Shown: positions 20,500 through 29,505 of the stretch, in pieces
Layout: each line of letters starts with the position of its first letter
Position numbering within the stretch: the first letter of the stretch is position 1
Assembly: GCF_002865605.1 (NCBI RefSeq)
Contig: NZ_CP025583.1
Coordinates: 1,964,501-2,028,500 of the forward strand
Direction: 5' to 3'
Length of the DNA stretch: 64,000 bases
Source: Paracoccus jeotgali
Lineage (GTDB): Bacteria > Pseudomonadota > Alphaproteobacteria > Rhodobacterales > Rhodobacteraceae
Made by a program: the position numbers and the translations under genes
Notes under the pieces: model-generated
Databases searched by the model: none
The model's input: only the letters and a program-made list of their open reading frames with translations
Told to the model about the DNA's origin: nothing

Positions 20500-21488
20500 C
20501 AATCGACCGGGCAGGTGTTGTCGGTCATGTAGTCATGCACCTCGATCTCGCCCGAGATGATCTTGGCCTTCGCCTCTTCGACCGCCTGCGTCATCTCCGG
20601 CGTGACCAGCGGCGCGTTGTTGTCGTCCATCGCGAGGATCACCCCGTCCGAGCGGACGTCCCAGACCTTGGTCCCGGGCTCGACATTCTCGCCGACGGTG
20701 AAGGCGTCGAACACCGCATTGTCAACGCGCTTGACGACCGAGGTCAGCACCTTGCCGGGATGTAGGTGGTTCTGGTTGCTGTCGACGCCGATGGACAGGA
20801 TGTCCATGTCGGCGGCTGCCTGCAGCACCCCGATCCCGGTCCCGCCCGCGGCGGCATAGATCACGTCCGCACCCTGCGATTGCTGGGCCTTGGCCAGCTC
20901 GCCGCCCTTGACCGGGTCGTTCCAGGCGGCGGGCGTCGTGCCGGTATAGTTGACGATCACCTTGCCGTCGGGCCGCGCGGCCAGAAAGCCCTGCCGATAG
21001 CCGCATTCGAACTTGTGGATCAGCGGCACGTCCATGCCACCGATAAAGCCCACGGTCCCGCTTTCCGACGCCTGCGCGGCCATGACGCCGGCCAGATAAG
21101 AGCCCTCGCCCTCGTTGAAGACGTTGGACTGCACATTGGGCTGATCCACCGCCATGTCGATCAGCACGAATTTCGTGTCGGGATAGTCGGGCGCGACGGT
21201 GTTCAGCACCTCGCCAAAGGCGAAGCCGGTCATCACGATGGGGTTGGCGCCGGTTTCGGCCAGCCGGCGCAGCGCCTGCTCTCGCTGCGCTTCCGACTGC
21301 ATTTCCAGTTCCTTGTAAGAGCCGCCGGTTTCCTCTTTCCAGCGCTGCGCGCCGGTATGGGCGGCCTCGTTGAAGGATTTGTCGAACTTGCCGCCCAGAT
21401 CGAAAATCAGCGCGGGTTCGGCCGCGGCGGCACCGGCCAGCAGGCCAAGCGCGGTGGCCGAGGCCATAAGGGCTTTCATCGGGGTCAT
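20499..21488 (-). CDS. BMP family nucleoside-binding protein
   Basis: This 329-residue periplasmic binding protein belongs to the BMP/PnrA family, which binds purine and pyrimidine nucleosides. A signal peptide (ASATALGLLAGAAAA) precedes ALIFDLGGKFDKSFNEAAHTG, the family's hallmark first strand and loop. Other marks are TGFAFGEVLNTVAPDYPDTKFV and VGFIGGMDVPLIHKFECGYRQG. The mature N-terminus is not lipidated. The start at 21488 follows AAGAGGTT. It heads the importer operon and is divergent from radC, with 170 bases between starts. Confidence 0.92.
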
Positions 21489-21658
21489 GGCAACCTCTTG
21501 TTTCAAGCGGGCGATTCTGCCCAAGGATGGGGTTGATTGTAGGGCGCAAGCCGGGCCATGGGTCAAGGCGATTCCGCTGCGACGTGGCGATGGCTGCCGG
21601 GGCGGGTCCGCAGCCGCGTTAACGGATTTTTCATCCGCCCTGTGCCAGCCTGCAGGGC

Positions 21659-22468
21659 ATGAGTGCGAATCGATCCTTTCAGGAAGCCCCGCTGCCGCTG
21701 TTCAACCCCGACAGTGACGAGGCCGTGTGGCTGCCGGCTGGCGCTGATACAGGTGAGCCATCCGACCCGTCCACGCGGCGCGGATCACCGGCCGCGCCGT
21801 CCTATCTTGCCGATCACCGGGCGCGGTTGCGCGACCGCTTCATGTCCGGCGGGGCAGGCGCGATGCCGGATTACGAACTGCTGGAGCTGGTGCTGTTCCG
21901 CGCCATCCCCCGTCAGGACGTCAAACCGCTCGCGCGGCGCCTGATCGACAGCTTCGGCGATTTCTCGCGCGTTCTGGCCGCCGCGCCCGCCCGGCTGCGA
22001 GAGATCGAGGGCGTGGGTCCGGCCGTGGTAACCGAATTGAAGGTCGTCGCCGCCGCCGCGCAACGCATGGCGCGGGCCCGGATCATGCAGCGCCCGGCGC
22101 TTTCGGGCTGGGACGCGCTGCTCGACTACTGCCACACCGCGATGGGCCATGAGGGGACCGAGGAGTTCCGCGTCCTGTTTCTCGACCGCAAGAACATCCT
22201 GATCGCGGACGAGGCGCAGGGACGAGGCACGGTCGATCACGTCCCGGTCTACCCGCGCGAGATCCTGCGCCGCGCGCTGGAACTAGGCGCCTCGGCGCTG
22301 ATCCTGGTCCACAACCACCCCTCGGGCGACCCGACTCCCTCGCAGGCCGACATCACCATGACCCAGCGCATCCAGATCGGCGCCGAGGTCATGGGCATCA
22401 CCATCCACGACCACCTGATCATCGGCGCCGGGCGAGAGGTGAGCTTCCGTAGGGATGGGCTGCTGTAG
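21659..22468 (+). CDS. radC: RadC family JAB-domain protein
   Basis: This 269-residue protein has an N-terminal helix-hairpin-helix-like domain (ELLELVLFRAIPRQDVKPLA, then LREIEGVGPAVVTELK) and a C-terminal JAB1/MPN-type metal-binding domain with HNHPSGDPTPSQAD. The expected zinc ligands (His, His, Asp) are all present. The old link to DNA repair in E. coli RadC was withdrawn, and the true activity is uncertain. The first 50 residues are Pro/Asp-rich and not conserved. It is followed by an unusually gene-poor stretch. Confidence 0.92.
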   Translation: MSANRSFQEAPLPLFNPDSDEAVWLPAGADTGEPSDPSTRRGSPAAPSYLADHRARLRDRFMSGGAGAMPDYELLELVLFRAIPRQDVKPLARRLIDSFGDFSRVLAAAPARLREIEGVGPAVVTELKVVAAAAQRMARARIMQRPALSGWDALLDYCHTAMGHEGTEEFRVLFLDRKNILIADEAQGRGTVDHVPVYPREILRRALELGASALILVHNHPSGDPTPSQADITMTQRIQIGAEVMGITIHDHLIIGAGREVSFRRDGLL

Positions 22469-22895
22469 CGCGCTAAGACACAAGCCTCGCAGCACGTGCC
22501 CGAGTGCCGCGATCACAAGGTGGATTGCGTGGAAACGGACTTGGCCCGCACATGATCAGATGGCACATGACCCAGCGGCGCGAAAAGGGGGGACGCGGAT
22601 CTCAGGGGCGACCCGAACGGGGTGGGCAGGGGGATCGGGCGGTGTGGGAAGGCGAGTACGCATAGACTGCCGGTCTAGGACTGCCGTCAGGACGGGCCCG
22701 CGGACCATTAATAAACGTCAGGTGAAGGCCGCGGGCAAACAAGCCATCTTCATCTGCGAAGATCTGCCACACCCGTCCCGTGTCCATCGGAAACGTGTTG
22801 AACGGGCGAGCGAGCTCTGTCGCGTCCTGCACCGCGCGGGCTTGCCCTGCCGGGCGGGAGCGGCAAAGATGCGGCGGGCCATAAAGGATCGAGAG
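22469..22895. other. Gene-poor stretch between radC and a small lipoprotein
   Basis: These 427 bases hold no frame I trust. An open frame runs through on the plus strand, but its Trp/Arg/Thr-heavy composition is unlike the neighbours. A minus-strand frame at 22602-22832 has a locally protein-like patch (TFPMDTGRVWQIFADEDGL), which could be the remnant of a decayed gene. The only A/T-rich spot is CCATTAATAAACG near 22706-22718, a possible promoter element for the lipoprotein gene. Confidence 0.5.
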
Positions 22896-23153
22896 ATGAC
22901 GAAATCACTGACCCTGACCGCGATCACCGCCTGTCTGGCACTCGCCGCCTGCGGTGGCCCCGGCGCGCAGCCACGCACCGGCTCGGCCCCGGCCGGAGGC
23001 ATTCAGGTCGATCCGGCGGCGCAATACTGTCAGGGCACCGGCGGCCAGGTCATCCCCCGCACCCAAGGCGGACGCCGCGCCGATCTGTGCCGCACCCCCG
23101 ACGGCCGCACGGTCCGCGCCGCCGATCTGCTGAACGCGCATAATGACTTGTGA
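22896..23153 (+). CDS. Small DUF333-like lipoprotein
   Basis: This 85-residue precursor has a signal peptide with lipobox LAAC (MTKSLTLTAITACLALAACG). The mature part has the DUF333 arrangement: an Asx/Pro-containing start (VDPAAQYCQGTGGQVI), a middle Arg/Gly segment and a terminal C-x-x-PDGR-x-V with a second cysteine, so one disulfide is likely. DUF333 proteins are small, probably periplasmic, and of unknown function; some carry a historical hemolysin annotation without proof. GAGAG just before the ATG may serve as ribosome-binding site. It is isolated between two non-coding stretches. Confidence 0.72.
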   Translation: MTKSLTLTAITACLALAACGGPGAQPRTGSAPAGGIQVDPAAQYCQGTGGQVIPRTQGGRRADLCRTPDGRTVRAADLLNAHNDL

Positions 23154-23625
23154 GCGGCGTCAGGCGTCGATTCGGCGCTGACTTTGGCGACACGATTTCG
23201 ATGTTCAGGAGGACGTCCAGCAGAGCGGAAGTAACAGGCGCAGTCAATCGCTTCGCCAATCTTCATCTCGGACGCGGAGCGGCGACGCGAACTGCCTTAG
23301 GGAACGCTTTGTCATCTTTCGGCGCGGGCGCCAATCAGACGCCGCTGCCGCAGAGACGCGCAGTAGCACGCTTCAGCGCGCAACATGGAGGATCATCGGG
23401 CGTTACCTGTAGCAGACCTTCAACTTTAACCGAACGCAGCCCATGCAAAGGGGTGTCCGATAAAGTCAGTCGCCTCGGGTCAAGCTAGCCGACGCCCAAC
23501 CGACACCCCAACGCTAAAACGCTGCAGACGCGCCAAGCTGCGAGGCCGCGAGGGTCCGAGACTGCGAGGCTTGCGAGACCCCGAAGCCGCGAGCCTGCCA
23601 GGCCGCAACGCCACAGTCCCCACCG
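23154..23625. other. Gene-poor stretch before hflX with degenerate short repeats
   Basis: These 472 bases separate the lipoprotein from the convergent hflX. Codon use in every frame looks wrong for this genome. Stop-free pieces on the minus strand (for example TAPVTSALLDVLLNIEIVS around 23190-23250) are local only. From about 23525 to 23610 the plus strand repeats variants of CTGCGAGGC / CCGCGAGC every eight to ten bases. This may be degraded coding DNA plus a low-complexity tract. No transposase or terminal repeats are visible. Confidence 0.45.
23525..23612. repeat. Degenerate tandem of GCGAG-containing 8-10-mers
   Basis: Successive units read approximately CTGCGAGGC, CGCGAGGGTC, CTGCGAGGC, TTGCGAGACC, CGCGAGCC, TGCCAGGC and CGCAACGC. 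They are imperfect and vary in length, so this is not a CRISPR or a clean minisatellite. The tract lies immediately downstream of the hflX stop codon and would be in its 3' untranslated RNA. Confidence 0.5.
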
Positions 23626-24924
23626 CTACAACGCCGCAAACGCCTCGCGCTGGCGCTCCGTCCAGCGGACGTTGACGATCACCGCGTCGTCCTCGGGCCG
23701 CTCTTCCTCGACCACGCCCTGCTCGTGCAGCCAGGCGCGGCGGCGGCCGTCGCCGAAGTCGAGGCGCAGTTCCGCGGTCTCGCGCGGTTCGGACAGCACC
23801 GCATCCAGCGAGCGGTCGATGGCGGCGGTCAGTTCGTCCAGACCCTCACCGGTCAGCGCGCTGATCGCCTGCACGCCCTCGGTCCGGCGGTCGGTATTGC
23901 GCAGCGCGGCGCGGGTCGCGTCAGACAGCGCGTCGATCTTGTTCCACACTTCGATCAGGGCCACATCCTCGTCGATCCCCAGCGATTCGAGGATCTCGGC
24001 CACGTCGCCCGCCTGCTCTTCGGTTTCGGGATGGCTGATGTCGCGGATGTGCAGGATCAGATCGGCCTCGAGCACCTCTTCCAAAGTGGCGCGGAAGGCG
24101 GCGACGAGTTGATGCGGCAGGTCGCTGATGAAGCCCACCGTGTCCGACAGGATGATCTGGCGCCCCGAAGGCAGGCGGATCGCGCGCATCGTCGGGTCCA
24201 GCGTCGCGAACAGCATGTCCTTGGCCAGCACTTCGGCCCCGGTCAGGCGGTTGAACAGCGTCGATTTGCCCGAGTTCGTATAGCCGACCAGCGCCACGAT
24301 CGGATAAGGCACCTTGGCCCGCGCGGCGCGATGCAGGGTCCGCGTCTTGACCACGCGCTCCAACTGCCGGCGCAGGCGGGTCATCTGGTCGTCGATGGCG
24401 CGGCGGTCGGCCTCGATCTGCGTCTCACCGGGGCCGCCGACAAAGCCGAAGCCGCCGCGCTGCCGCTCGAGATGGGTCCAGGCCCGGACCAGCCGGGTGC
24501 GCTGATAGGACAGCGCCGCCAGTTCGACCTGGAGCACGCCTTCACGAGTGCGGGCGCGGTCGGCGAAGATTTCCAGGATCAGCCCGGTCCGGTCGAGGAT
24601 CTTCAGCCCCCAGGCCTTTTCCAGATTGCGCTGCTGGACCGGCGTCACCGGGCCGTCGATCAGCACCAGCTCGACCTCGGACTGTTCCAGAACCTCGCCC
24701 ACCTCTTCCAGCTTGCCGCTGGACAGCAGATAACCCGGCGAGGGCTTGCGCAGCCGCACCACCTGAGAGCCGACGATCTCGACCCCCGGCAGCGCCATGG
24801 CCAGCGCCACGCCTTCCGCCAGCGCATCCTCGGCCGAGCGGCGCGACCCGGCGCTGCCGTCGATGTCGGGCTGGATCACATAGGCGCGGGTCGGGGCGCG
24901 TTCCGTGACATGGGACTGCGCCAA
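23626..24924 (-). CDS. hflX: Ribosome-associated GTPase HflX
   Basis: HflX is a GTPase that binds the 50S subunit and splits stalled ribosomes under stress. The 432-residue protein has the N-terminal HflX domain (SAEDALAEGVALAMALPG through LIDGPVTPVQQRNLEKAWG), a Gly-rich GGPGETQIEADRR linker and a GTPase domain with G1 GYTNSGKST, G3 DTVGF and G4 NKID. The only in-frame start near hfq is a TTG that immediately follows the hfq stop codon, so translation probably depends on coupling. The hfq-hflX order is conserved in proteobacteria. Confidence 0.95.
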   Translation of the reverse strand: MAQSHVTERAPTRAYVIQPDIDGSAGSRRSAEDALAEGVALAMALPGVEIVGSQVVRLRKPSPGYLLSSGKLEEVGEVLEQSEVELVLIDGPVTPVQQRNLEKAWGLKILDRTGLILEIFADRARTREGVLQVELAALSYQRTRLVRAWTHLERQRGGFGFVGGPGETQIEADRRAIDDQMTRLRRQLERVVKTRTLHRAARAKVPYPIVALVGYTNSGKSTLFNRLTGAEVLAKDMLFATLDPTMRAIRLPSGRQIILSDTVGFISDLPHQLVAAFRATLEEVLEADLILHIRDISHPETEEQAGDVAEILESLGIDEDVALIEVWNKIDALSDATRAALRNTDRRTEGVQAISALTGEGLDELTAAIDRSLDAVLSEPRETAELRLDFGDGRRRAWLHEQGVVEEERPEDDAVIVNVRWTERQREAFAAL

Positions 24925-25158
24925 TCAGTCGTCGCCTTCATAGAGGCTGATCGGCGCGCCCGGCATGATGGTCGAGATCGCGTGCTTGTAGACCAGCTGC
25001 GACTGCCCGTCGCGGCGCAGAAGCACGCAGAAATTGTCGAACCAGGTGATCACACCCTGCAGTTTGACGCCATTGATCAGGAAGATCGTTACCGGAACCT
25101 TGGTCTTGCGGACGTGATTCAGGAATGCATCCTGAAGATTCTGTTTGTCGCCGGCCAT
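24925..25158 (-). CDS. hfq: RNA chaperone Hfq
   Basis: Hfq forms a hexameric ring that pairs small RNAs with mRNAs. The 77-residue protein contains the Sm1 motif ([20 protein letters not shown], then [16 protein letters not shown]) and Sm2 with [10 protein letters not shown]. The distal- and proximal-face residues expected in this core are present. The C-terminal tail after the Sm fold is only about ten residues and ends in acidic EGDD, the short form normal for alphaproteobacteria. AGGGAC precedes the start. It is co-transcribed with hflX. Confidence 0.98.
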   Translation of the reverse strand: MAGDKQNLQDAFLNHVRKTKVPVTIFLINGVKLQGVITWFDNFCVLLRRDGQSQLVYKHAISTIMPGAPISLYEGDD

Positions 25159-25253
25159 GTTTGGTCCCTGTTCTGATTGTTTCCTGAAATCTATGGGACG
25201 AATCGGGCTGTGACAAGCGGCGCTTGTCCGTCAAGGCACAGTGCTGTGTCCTT

Positions 25254-26888
25254 TCAGCGACGCCAGAACTCGGGCGTCAGCAGCGCCAGGATGGCCAGCG
25301 TTTCCAGCCGGCCCGCCACCATCGCCCCCGCCAGCACTGTCTTGGGCAGCAGGGCAAGGCCCGACCAGCCTTGCCAAGGGTTCGAGGCAAAGCCGGCGCT
25401 GGCCTCGAAACTGGGGGTCAGCGAGATGGTGCCGGCCAGCGGCCCGGTATTTGTCAGCGCCGAGACCGACAGCATGACGGCGGTGTCGAACTCGATCTGG
25501 TGGATCGACACCAGCAGGACCGAGACAGCAATCGACAGCGCGAACAGCATGAAGAAGATAAAGGCCAGATACGCCCCCTCGCCCCGGATGCGCCGGGCCA
25601 CCGCGCCGCCGCCGCTGACCGAGGCGGGGTGGATGATCCGCTCCATCTCGCGCTGGCTCTGGCGGGCCAGGGCATAGACGCGCAGCAGTTTGACGCCGCC
25701 CGCCGTGGTCGCCACGCCGCCGCCCATCATCGCCAGCCCGGCCAGCAGCAGCCCCGGCGATTCAAGGCCCGACCAGTTCCGCGCGCCCTTCCAGTCGATC
25801 GAGTTCCAGCCCGTCGTGGTCAGATAGGACAGCGCGTTGAACAGCCACCCCCAGGTCGCCACCGCCGCATCCCTCAGCGGCAGCAGCATGGCCTGCCCGC
25901 CATCCGGGCGGGCGGCGCCGATCTCGATCGCCGCGGTGAAGTGGCGGGCGAACAGCACCGCCGCGACCAGCGCCACCACGGCAAGGCCCAGGCGCAGTTC
26001 CGGGTCGTCGCGCAGCCGTTCCGAGGCGCGCAGCGATTCGCCGCCGGGCCAGAAGCGCCGCGACAGGGCGAGCAGCAGGAAGGCAAAGACGGCGACCTCG
26101 CCGAACAGGCCGGAATGGATGCCGACCGGCCCCGAGACCGGCGAGATGCCCGAGGTCGACAGCGTCCCCATCGCGCGGCACAGCGCCACCAGCCCCGGAT
26201 CGCCCGCCATCAGCAGCAGCACCCACAGCAGCAGCGTCAGCCCGGCATACCAGGGCGTCACCTGCGCCGCGAGTTTCAGGCTCTGCTCGGTCGGGCTGGC
26301 GCGCTGGCCGGCGAGGTTCAGAAGCTGCGCGCGCATCCGGTGGCCGGGCACCTCGCCCTCGACCAGCGGGGTGAACTTCTCGCTGCCGCGATGTGGCGAA
26401 TCGAGGATCTCGAAACCGCCGACCTTCAGCGGCGCCAGCACCGCGACGGCGGTGACCAGAATGAACAGCCCGCCCAGCCAGCCGACCATCGCCCGCCACA
26501 GATGCAGCGGCGGGGCCAGCAGTTCTGCGGCATACAGCGTGGCGCCGGTGGTGGTCAGGCAGCTCACCATCTCCCACCAGGCGTTGTAGAGGCCGGTATC
26601 GGGCAGCGCCAGCGACAGCGGCATGGCCAGCGCCACCGGCAGCAGCACGAACGCCCCCAGCATCGTCGCCAGGGCCGAGCGGCCCTGCAGGAAGATCGTG
26701 TCGCTATTCCCCGCCACCGCCACCCCCAGCAGCGCCGACAGCACCAGCAGCAGCGCACCGCTGAACAGGAAGATGCGCCCCAGCTCGCCCAGCCCCAGCG
26801 TCGCCGCGTAACCGGCGGGGACCAGCATCGCGGCCCCGGAAAAGCCGATCAGCAGGATGAACAGCGGCAGGCGGAACAGCGTCTGCAT
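25254..26888 (-). CDS. trkH: Trk-type potassium transporter, membrane subunit
   Basis: TrkH is the K+-translocating subunit, a pseudo-fourfold M1-P-M2 protein working with TrkA. The 544-residue product has about ten to twelve hydrophobic spans and the pore-loop-like glycine stretches SCLTTTGATLY, GTLSTSGISPVSG, YLTTTGWNSIDW and ALTNTGPLAGTI, one per repeat. Its ATG shares a base with the trkA stop (TGATG). A large hydrophilic loop around residues 155-215 is longer than in E. coli TrkH. Confidence 0.93.
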   Translation of the reverse strand: MQTLFRLPLFILLIGFSGAAMLVPAGYAATLGLGELGRIFLFSGALLLVLSALLGVAVAGNSDTIFLQGRSALATMLGAFVLLPVALAMPLSLALPDTGLYNAWWEMVSCLTTTGATLYAAELLAPPLHLWRAMVGWLGGLFILVTAVAVLAPLKVGGFEILDSPHRGSEKFTPLVEGEVPGHRMRAQLLNLAGQRASPTEQSLKLAAQVTPWYAGLTLLLWVLLLMAGDPGLVALCRAMGTLSTSGISPVSGPVGIHSGLFGEVAVFAFLLLALSRRFWPGGESLRASERLRDDPELRLGLAVVALVAAVLFARHFTAAIEIGAARPDGGQAMLLPLRDAAVATWGWLFNALSYLTTTGWNSIDWKGARNWSGLESPGLLLAGLAMMGGGVATTAGGVKLLRVYALARQSQREMERIIHPASVSGGGAVARRIRGEGAYLAFIFFMLFALSIAVSVLLVSIHQIEFDTAVMLSVSALTNTGPLAGTISLTPSFEASAGFASNPWQGWSGLALLPKTVLAGAMVAGRLETLAILALLTPEFWRR

Positions 26889-28264
26889 CAGAAGAAGTCG
26901 ATGGCGACCTGCAACAGCCGCTCGACCTCGTGCACGTCCGGCGTCATGGCGAAGATGCAGATGATGTCGCCCTCGGACAGGCGGATGTCGGGCATCGGCT
27001 TGATGACGCGGTCGCCCTTCAGGATCATGCCGATCAGCGCGCCTTCGGGCAGTTCGATCTCGCGGATGGTGCGGCCCGACATGGACGAGGTGGCCAGCAC
27101 CTGCGCCTCGATCACCTCGGCCTCGGCATCGCCGATCGAGTAGATGTCGCGGACCCGGCCATGGCGGACATGGCGCAGGATGGTCGAGACGGTGATCGAG
27201 CGGGGGTTGATATAGGCGTCCACCCCCAGGGGCTTCATCAGCGACACCAGCGTCGGGTCGTTGACCAGGCTGACGACCAGCTTGGCGCCCGCCTGCTTGG
27301 CGCGGACGGCGGCGAGGATGTTGACCTTGTCGTCATCGGTCAGGGTCATCACCGCGTCGGTCTGGCGGATCGCGGCCTCTTCCAGCAGTTCCAGCGACAG
27401 CCCGTCGCCATGCAGCACGATGGTCCGTTCCAGCGCGTCGGCGGCCAGTTCGGCGCGGTCGCGGTTGCGTTCGATCATCTTGACACGGACGCGGTCGCGC
27501 CCGGCTTCCAGCGCCTTGGCCACCGACAGCCCGACATTGCCGCCGCCGATGATGATGACGCGGTCGGCGCGGTGGGTCTCCTTGCCGAAGATTTCCATCG
27601 TCCGGGTCACATCCTCGCGGCTGGACAGGACATAGATCTGGTCGCCGGCGAAAAGCTGGTCATTGGCTTCCGGCACGAACAGCCGCCCCTCGCGGCGGAC
27701 GCCGACGACGATGGCGGTGAGGCTGGAAAAGAGTTCGTTCAACTGCCGCAGCGGGGTGTTCAGCGCCGGGCAGTCATCGTCCAGCACCAGCCCCAGCAGG
27801 CGGACGCGGCGATCCATGAAATCCTCGGCCTCGAAGGTCTGGGGCGCGCGCAGCCGCGCCAAGGCGGCCTCTGCCACCTCGCGTTCGGGGCTGATGACCA
27901 CGTCGATGGGCAGGTGATCGGTGCGGTAGAGATCGGAATAGATCGCGTCCAGATAGGCCGGAGAGCGCAGCCGCGCGATCTTGCGCGGCACCTGAAACAC
28001 GGAATGGGCCACCTGACAGGTGACCATGTTGACCTCGTCCGAATGGGTCACGGCGATGATCAGATCGGCGTCGCGCGCCCCGGCACGGTCCAGCACATCG
28101 GGGTGACTGGCGAAACCGGCGACGCCCTGGACGTCCAGCGCCTCGGTCGCGCGGCGGACGAGTTCGCCGTTGTTGTCGATCACGGTGACGTCGTTGCGTT
28201 CACCCGACAGATGCCGGGCGATCTGCCAGCCGACCTGCCCGGCGCCGCAAATGATGATCTTCAT
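26888..28264 (-). CDS. trkA: Trk potassium transport regulatory subunit
   Basis: TrkA is the cytosolic NAD(H)/ATP-sensing gating ring for TrkH. The 458-residue protein shows two RCK units. The first Rossmann domain begins MKIIICGAGQVGWQIARHL and the second begins VIIIGGGNVGLSVAKALEAG (about residue 232), each followed by a TrkA_C domain. Length and the duplicated layout match proteobacterial TrkA. A GGGGG tract upstream of 28264 provides the ribosome-binding site. Gene order trkA-trkH-hfq-hflX is common among alphaproteobacteria. Confidence 0.95.
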   Translation of the reverse strand: MKIIICGAGQVGWQIARHLSGERNDVTVIDNNGELVRRATEALDVQGVAGFASHPDVLDRAGARDADLIIAVTHSDEVNMVTCQVAHSVFQVPRKIARLRSPAYLDAIYSDLYRTDHLPIDVVISPEREVAEAALARLRAPQTFEAEDFMDRRVRLLGLVLDDDCPALNTPLRQLNELFSSLTAIVVGVRREGRLFVPEANDQLFAGDQIYVLSSREDVTRTMEIFGKETHRADRVIIIGGGNVGLSVAKALEAGRDRVRVKMIERNRDRAELAADALERTIVLHGDGLSLELLEEAAIRQTDAVMTLTDDDKVNILAAVRAKQAGAKLVVSLVNDPTLVSLMKPLGVDAYINPRSITVSTILRHVRHGRVRDIYSIGDAEAEVIEAQVLATSSMSGRTIREIELPEGALIGMILKGDRVIKPMPDIRLSEGDIICIFAMTPDVHEVERLLQVAIDFF

Positions 28265-28335
28265 GCCGTCCCCCTGCGGTTGCGGCCAGCATTAGGCAGT
28301 TGCACGAAGCCGGTCAATCGCGCTTGCCCGCCCGG

Positions 28336-29505
28336 CTAGCGGGCCGGGGTGGGCTTGACCACCGGACCGAGATCCTCGCCCCCCGGCGGTTCGGGCGGGG
28401 CGGCGGGGGCCGGTGCCTGCGAGCGGTAGAGCAGCGATTGCCCGCCATGGAACAGATGCAGCGCCTTCGGCTCGGCGGTCAGGCGCACGGTCTGGCGGTT
28501 TAGCCCGGCATGGATGCCCGGCAGCTTGGCGATCACCGGCTCCTGCGTCGAGCCGGTGCCGAAATAGAGCAGCGTCACCTCGCCCAGCGCCTCGGTCAGA
28601 TCGACGCGGCCCTGAAACAGCGCCGGCCCGTCGGTGACGCGCAGATCCTCGGGGCGGACGCCCAGATTGACCGCCAGCCCCTGATCGGAAGGCTGCGACG
28701 GGATCGGCACCTGACATTGCCCGCCCGCGTCCAGTTCGACGCCTGTCACCTCGCCGGTCGAGACGATGCGGCCGGGCAGCAGGTTCATCGCCGGGCTGCC
28801 GATGAAGCGGGCGACGAATTCGTTGATCGGGCGCTCATACAGGTCCAGCGGCGCGCCCACCTGCGCGATGCCGCCCCCGGCAAGGACCACGATGCGGTCG
28901 GCCAGCGTCATCGCCTCGGTCTGGTCGTGGGTGACATAGATCATGGTCCGGTCGGGCATGCTTTCCTTGAGCTGCGCGATCTCGATCCGCGTCGCCACCC
29001 GCAGCGCGGCATCAAGGTTCGACAGCGGTTCGTCGAACAGATACACCTTGGGGTCGCGCACGATGGCCCGCCCGATGGCCACGCGCTGGCGCTGCCCGCC
29101 CGACAGCGCCTTGGGCAGCCGGTCCAGATAGGGCGTCAGTTGCAGCATTTCGCCCGCGCGGTCGGTGGCCTGCCGGATCTCGGCCCGGCTCTTGCCCGCG
29201 ATCTGCAGGGCAAAGCCCATATTGTCGCGCACGGTCATGTGCGGATACAGCGCGTAGGACTGGAACACCATCGCGATGCCGCGCTGGCTGGGCGGGATGT
29301 CGTTGACGCGCTGCCCGTCGATCCACAGCTCGCCCCGGCTGATCCGTTCCAGCCCCGCGATCATCCGCAGCAGCGTCGATTTCCCGCAGCCCGAGGGGCC
29401 GACAAAGACCACGAACTCGCCCGAGCGGATGTCGAGGTCGATGCCGCGCAGCACCTCGACCTCGACATAGGATTTGCCGATGTCGCGCAGTTTCAGGTCT
29501 GCCAT
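28336..29505 (-). CDS. aglK: Alpha-glucoside ABC transporter ATP-binding protein
   Basis: This 389-residue CUT1-type ATPase (UgpC/MalK family) energises alpha-glucoside import. Walker A is GPSGCGKST, the Q-loop FQSYALYPHMTV, the signature LSGGQRQRVAIGRAIV, Walker B VYLFDEPLSNLDAAL and the switch region YVTHDQTEAMTLADR. The last 140 or so residues form the OB/TOBE regulatory domain. The extreme C-terminus is a Pro-rich tail (about residues 365-389) beyond the usual family end. The start at 29505, preceded by AGGGGGG, overlaps the alpha-glucosidase gene by 13 bases. Last gene of aglEFGAK. Confidence 0.92.
   Translation of the reverse strand: MADLKLRDIGKSYVEVEVLRGIDLDIRSGEFVVFVGPSGCGKSTLLRMIAGLERISRGELWIDGQRVNDIPPSQRGIAMVFQSYALYPHMTVRDNMGFALQIAGKSRAEIRQATDRAGEMLQLTPYLDRLPKALSGGQRQRVAIGRAIVRDPKVYLFDEPLSNLDAALRVATRIEIAQLKESMPDRTMIYVTHDQTEAMTLADRIVVLAGGGIAQVGAPLDLYERPINEFVARFIGSPAMNLLPGRIVSTGEVTGVELDAGGQCQVPIPSQPSDQGLAVNLGVRPEDLRVTDGPALFQGRVDLTEALGEVTLLYFGTGSTQEPVIAKLPGIHAGLNRQTVRLTAEPKALHLFHGGQSLLYRSQAPAPAAPPEPPGGEDLGPVVKPTPAR

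Noticed and set aside
22602..22832. 76-codon minus-strand frame with protein-like patch.
   Set aside because: Too short, no convincing start or family; kept only as a hint that the area may hold a decayed gene.
22455..23153. 232-codon plus-strand frame that would merge the region after radC with the lipoprotein.
   Set aside because: The first two thirds are Arg/Trp/Thr-rich without homology. The lipoprotein starts cleanly at 22896 with a lipobox signal peptide.
23525..23612. Short repeats behind hflX taken for a CRISPR or rho-independent terminator.
   Set aside because: Units are only eight to ten bases and imperfect, with no spacers, and no stable stem with T run could be drawn.
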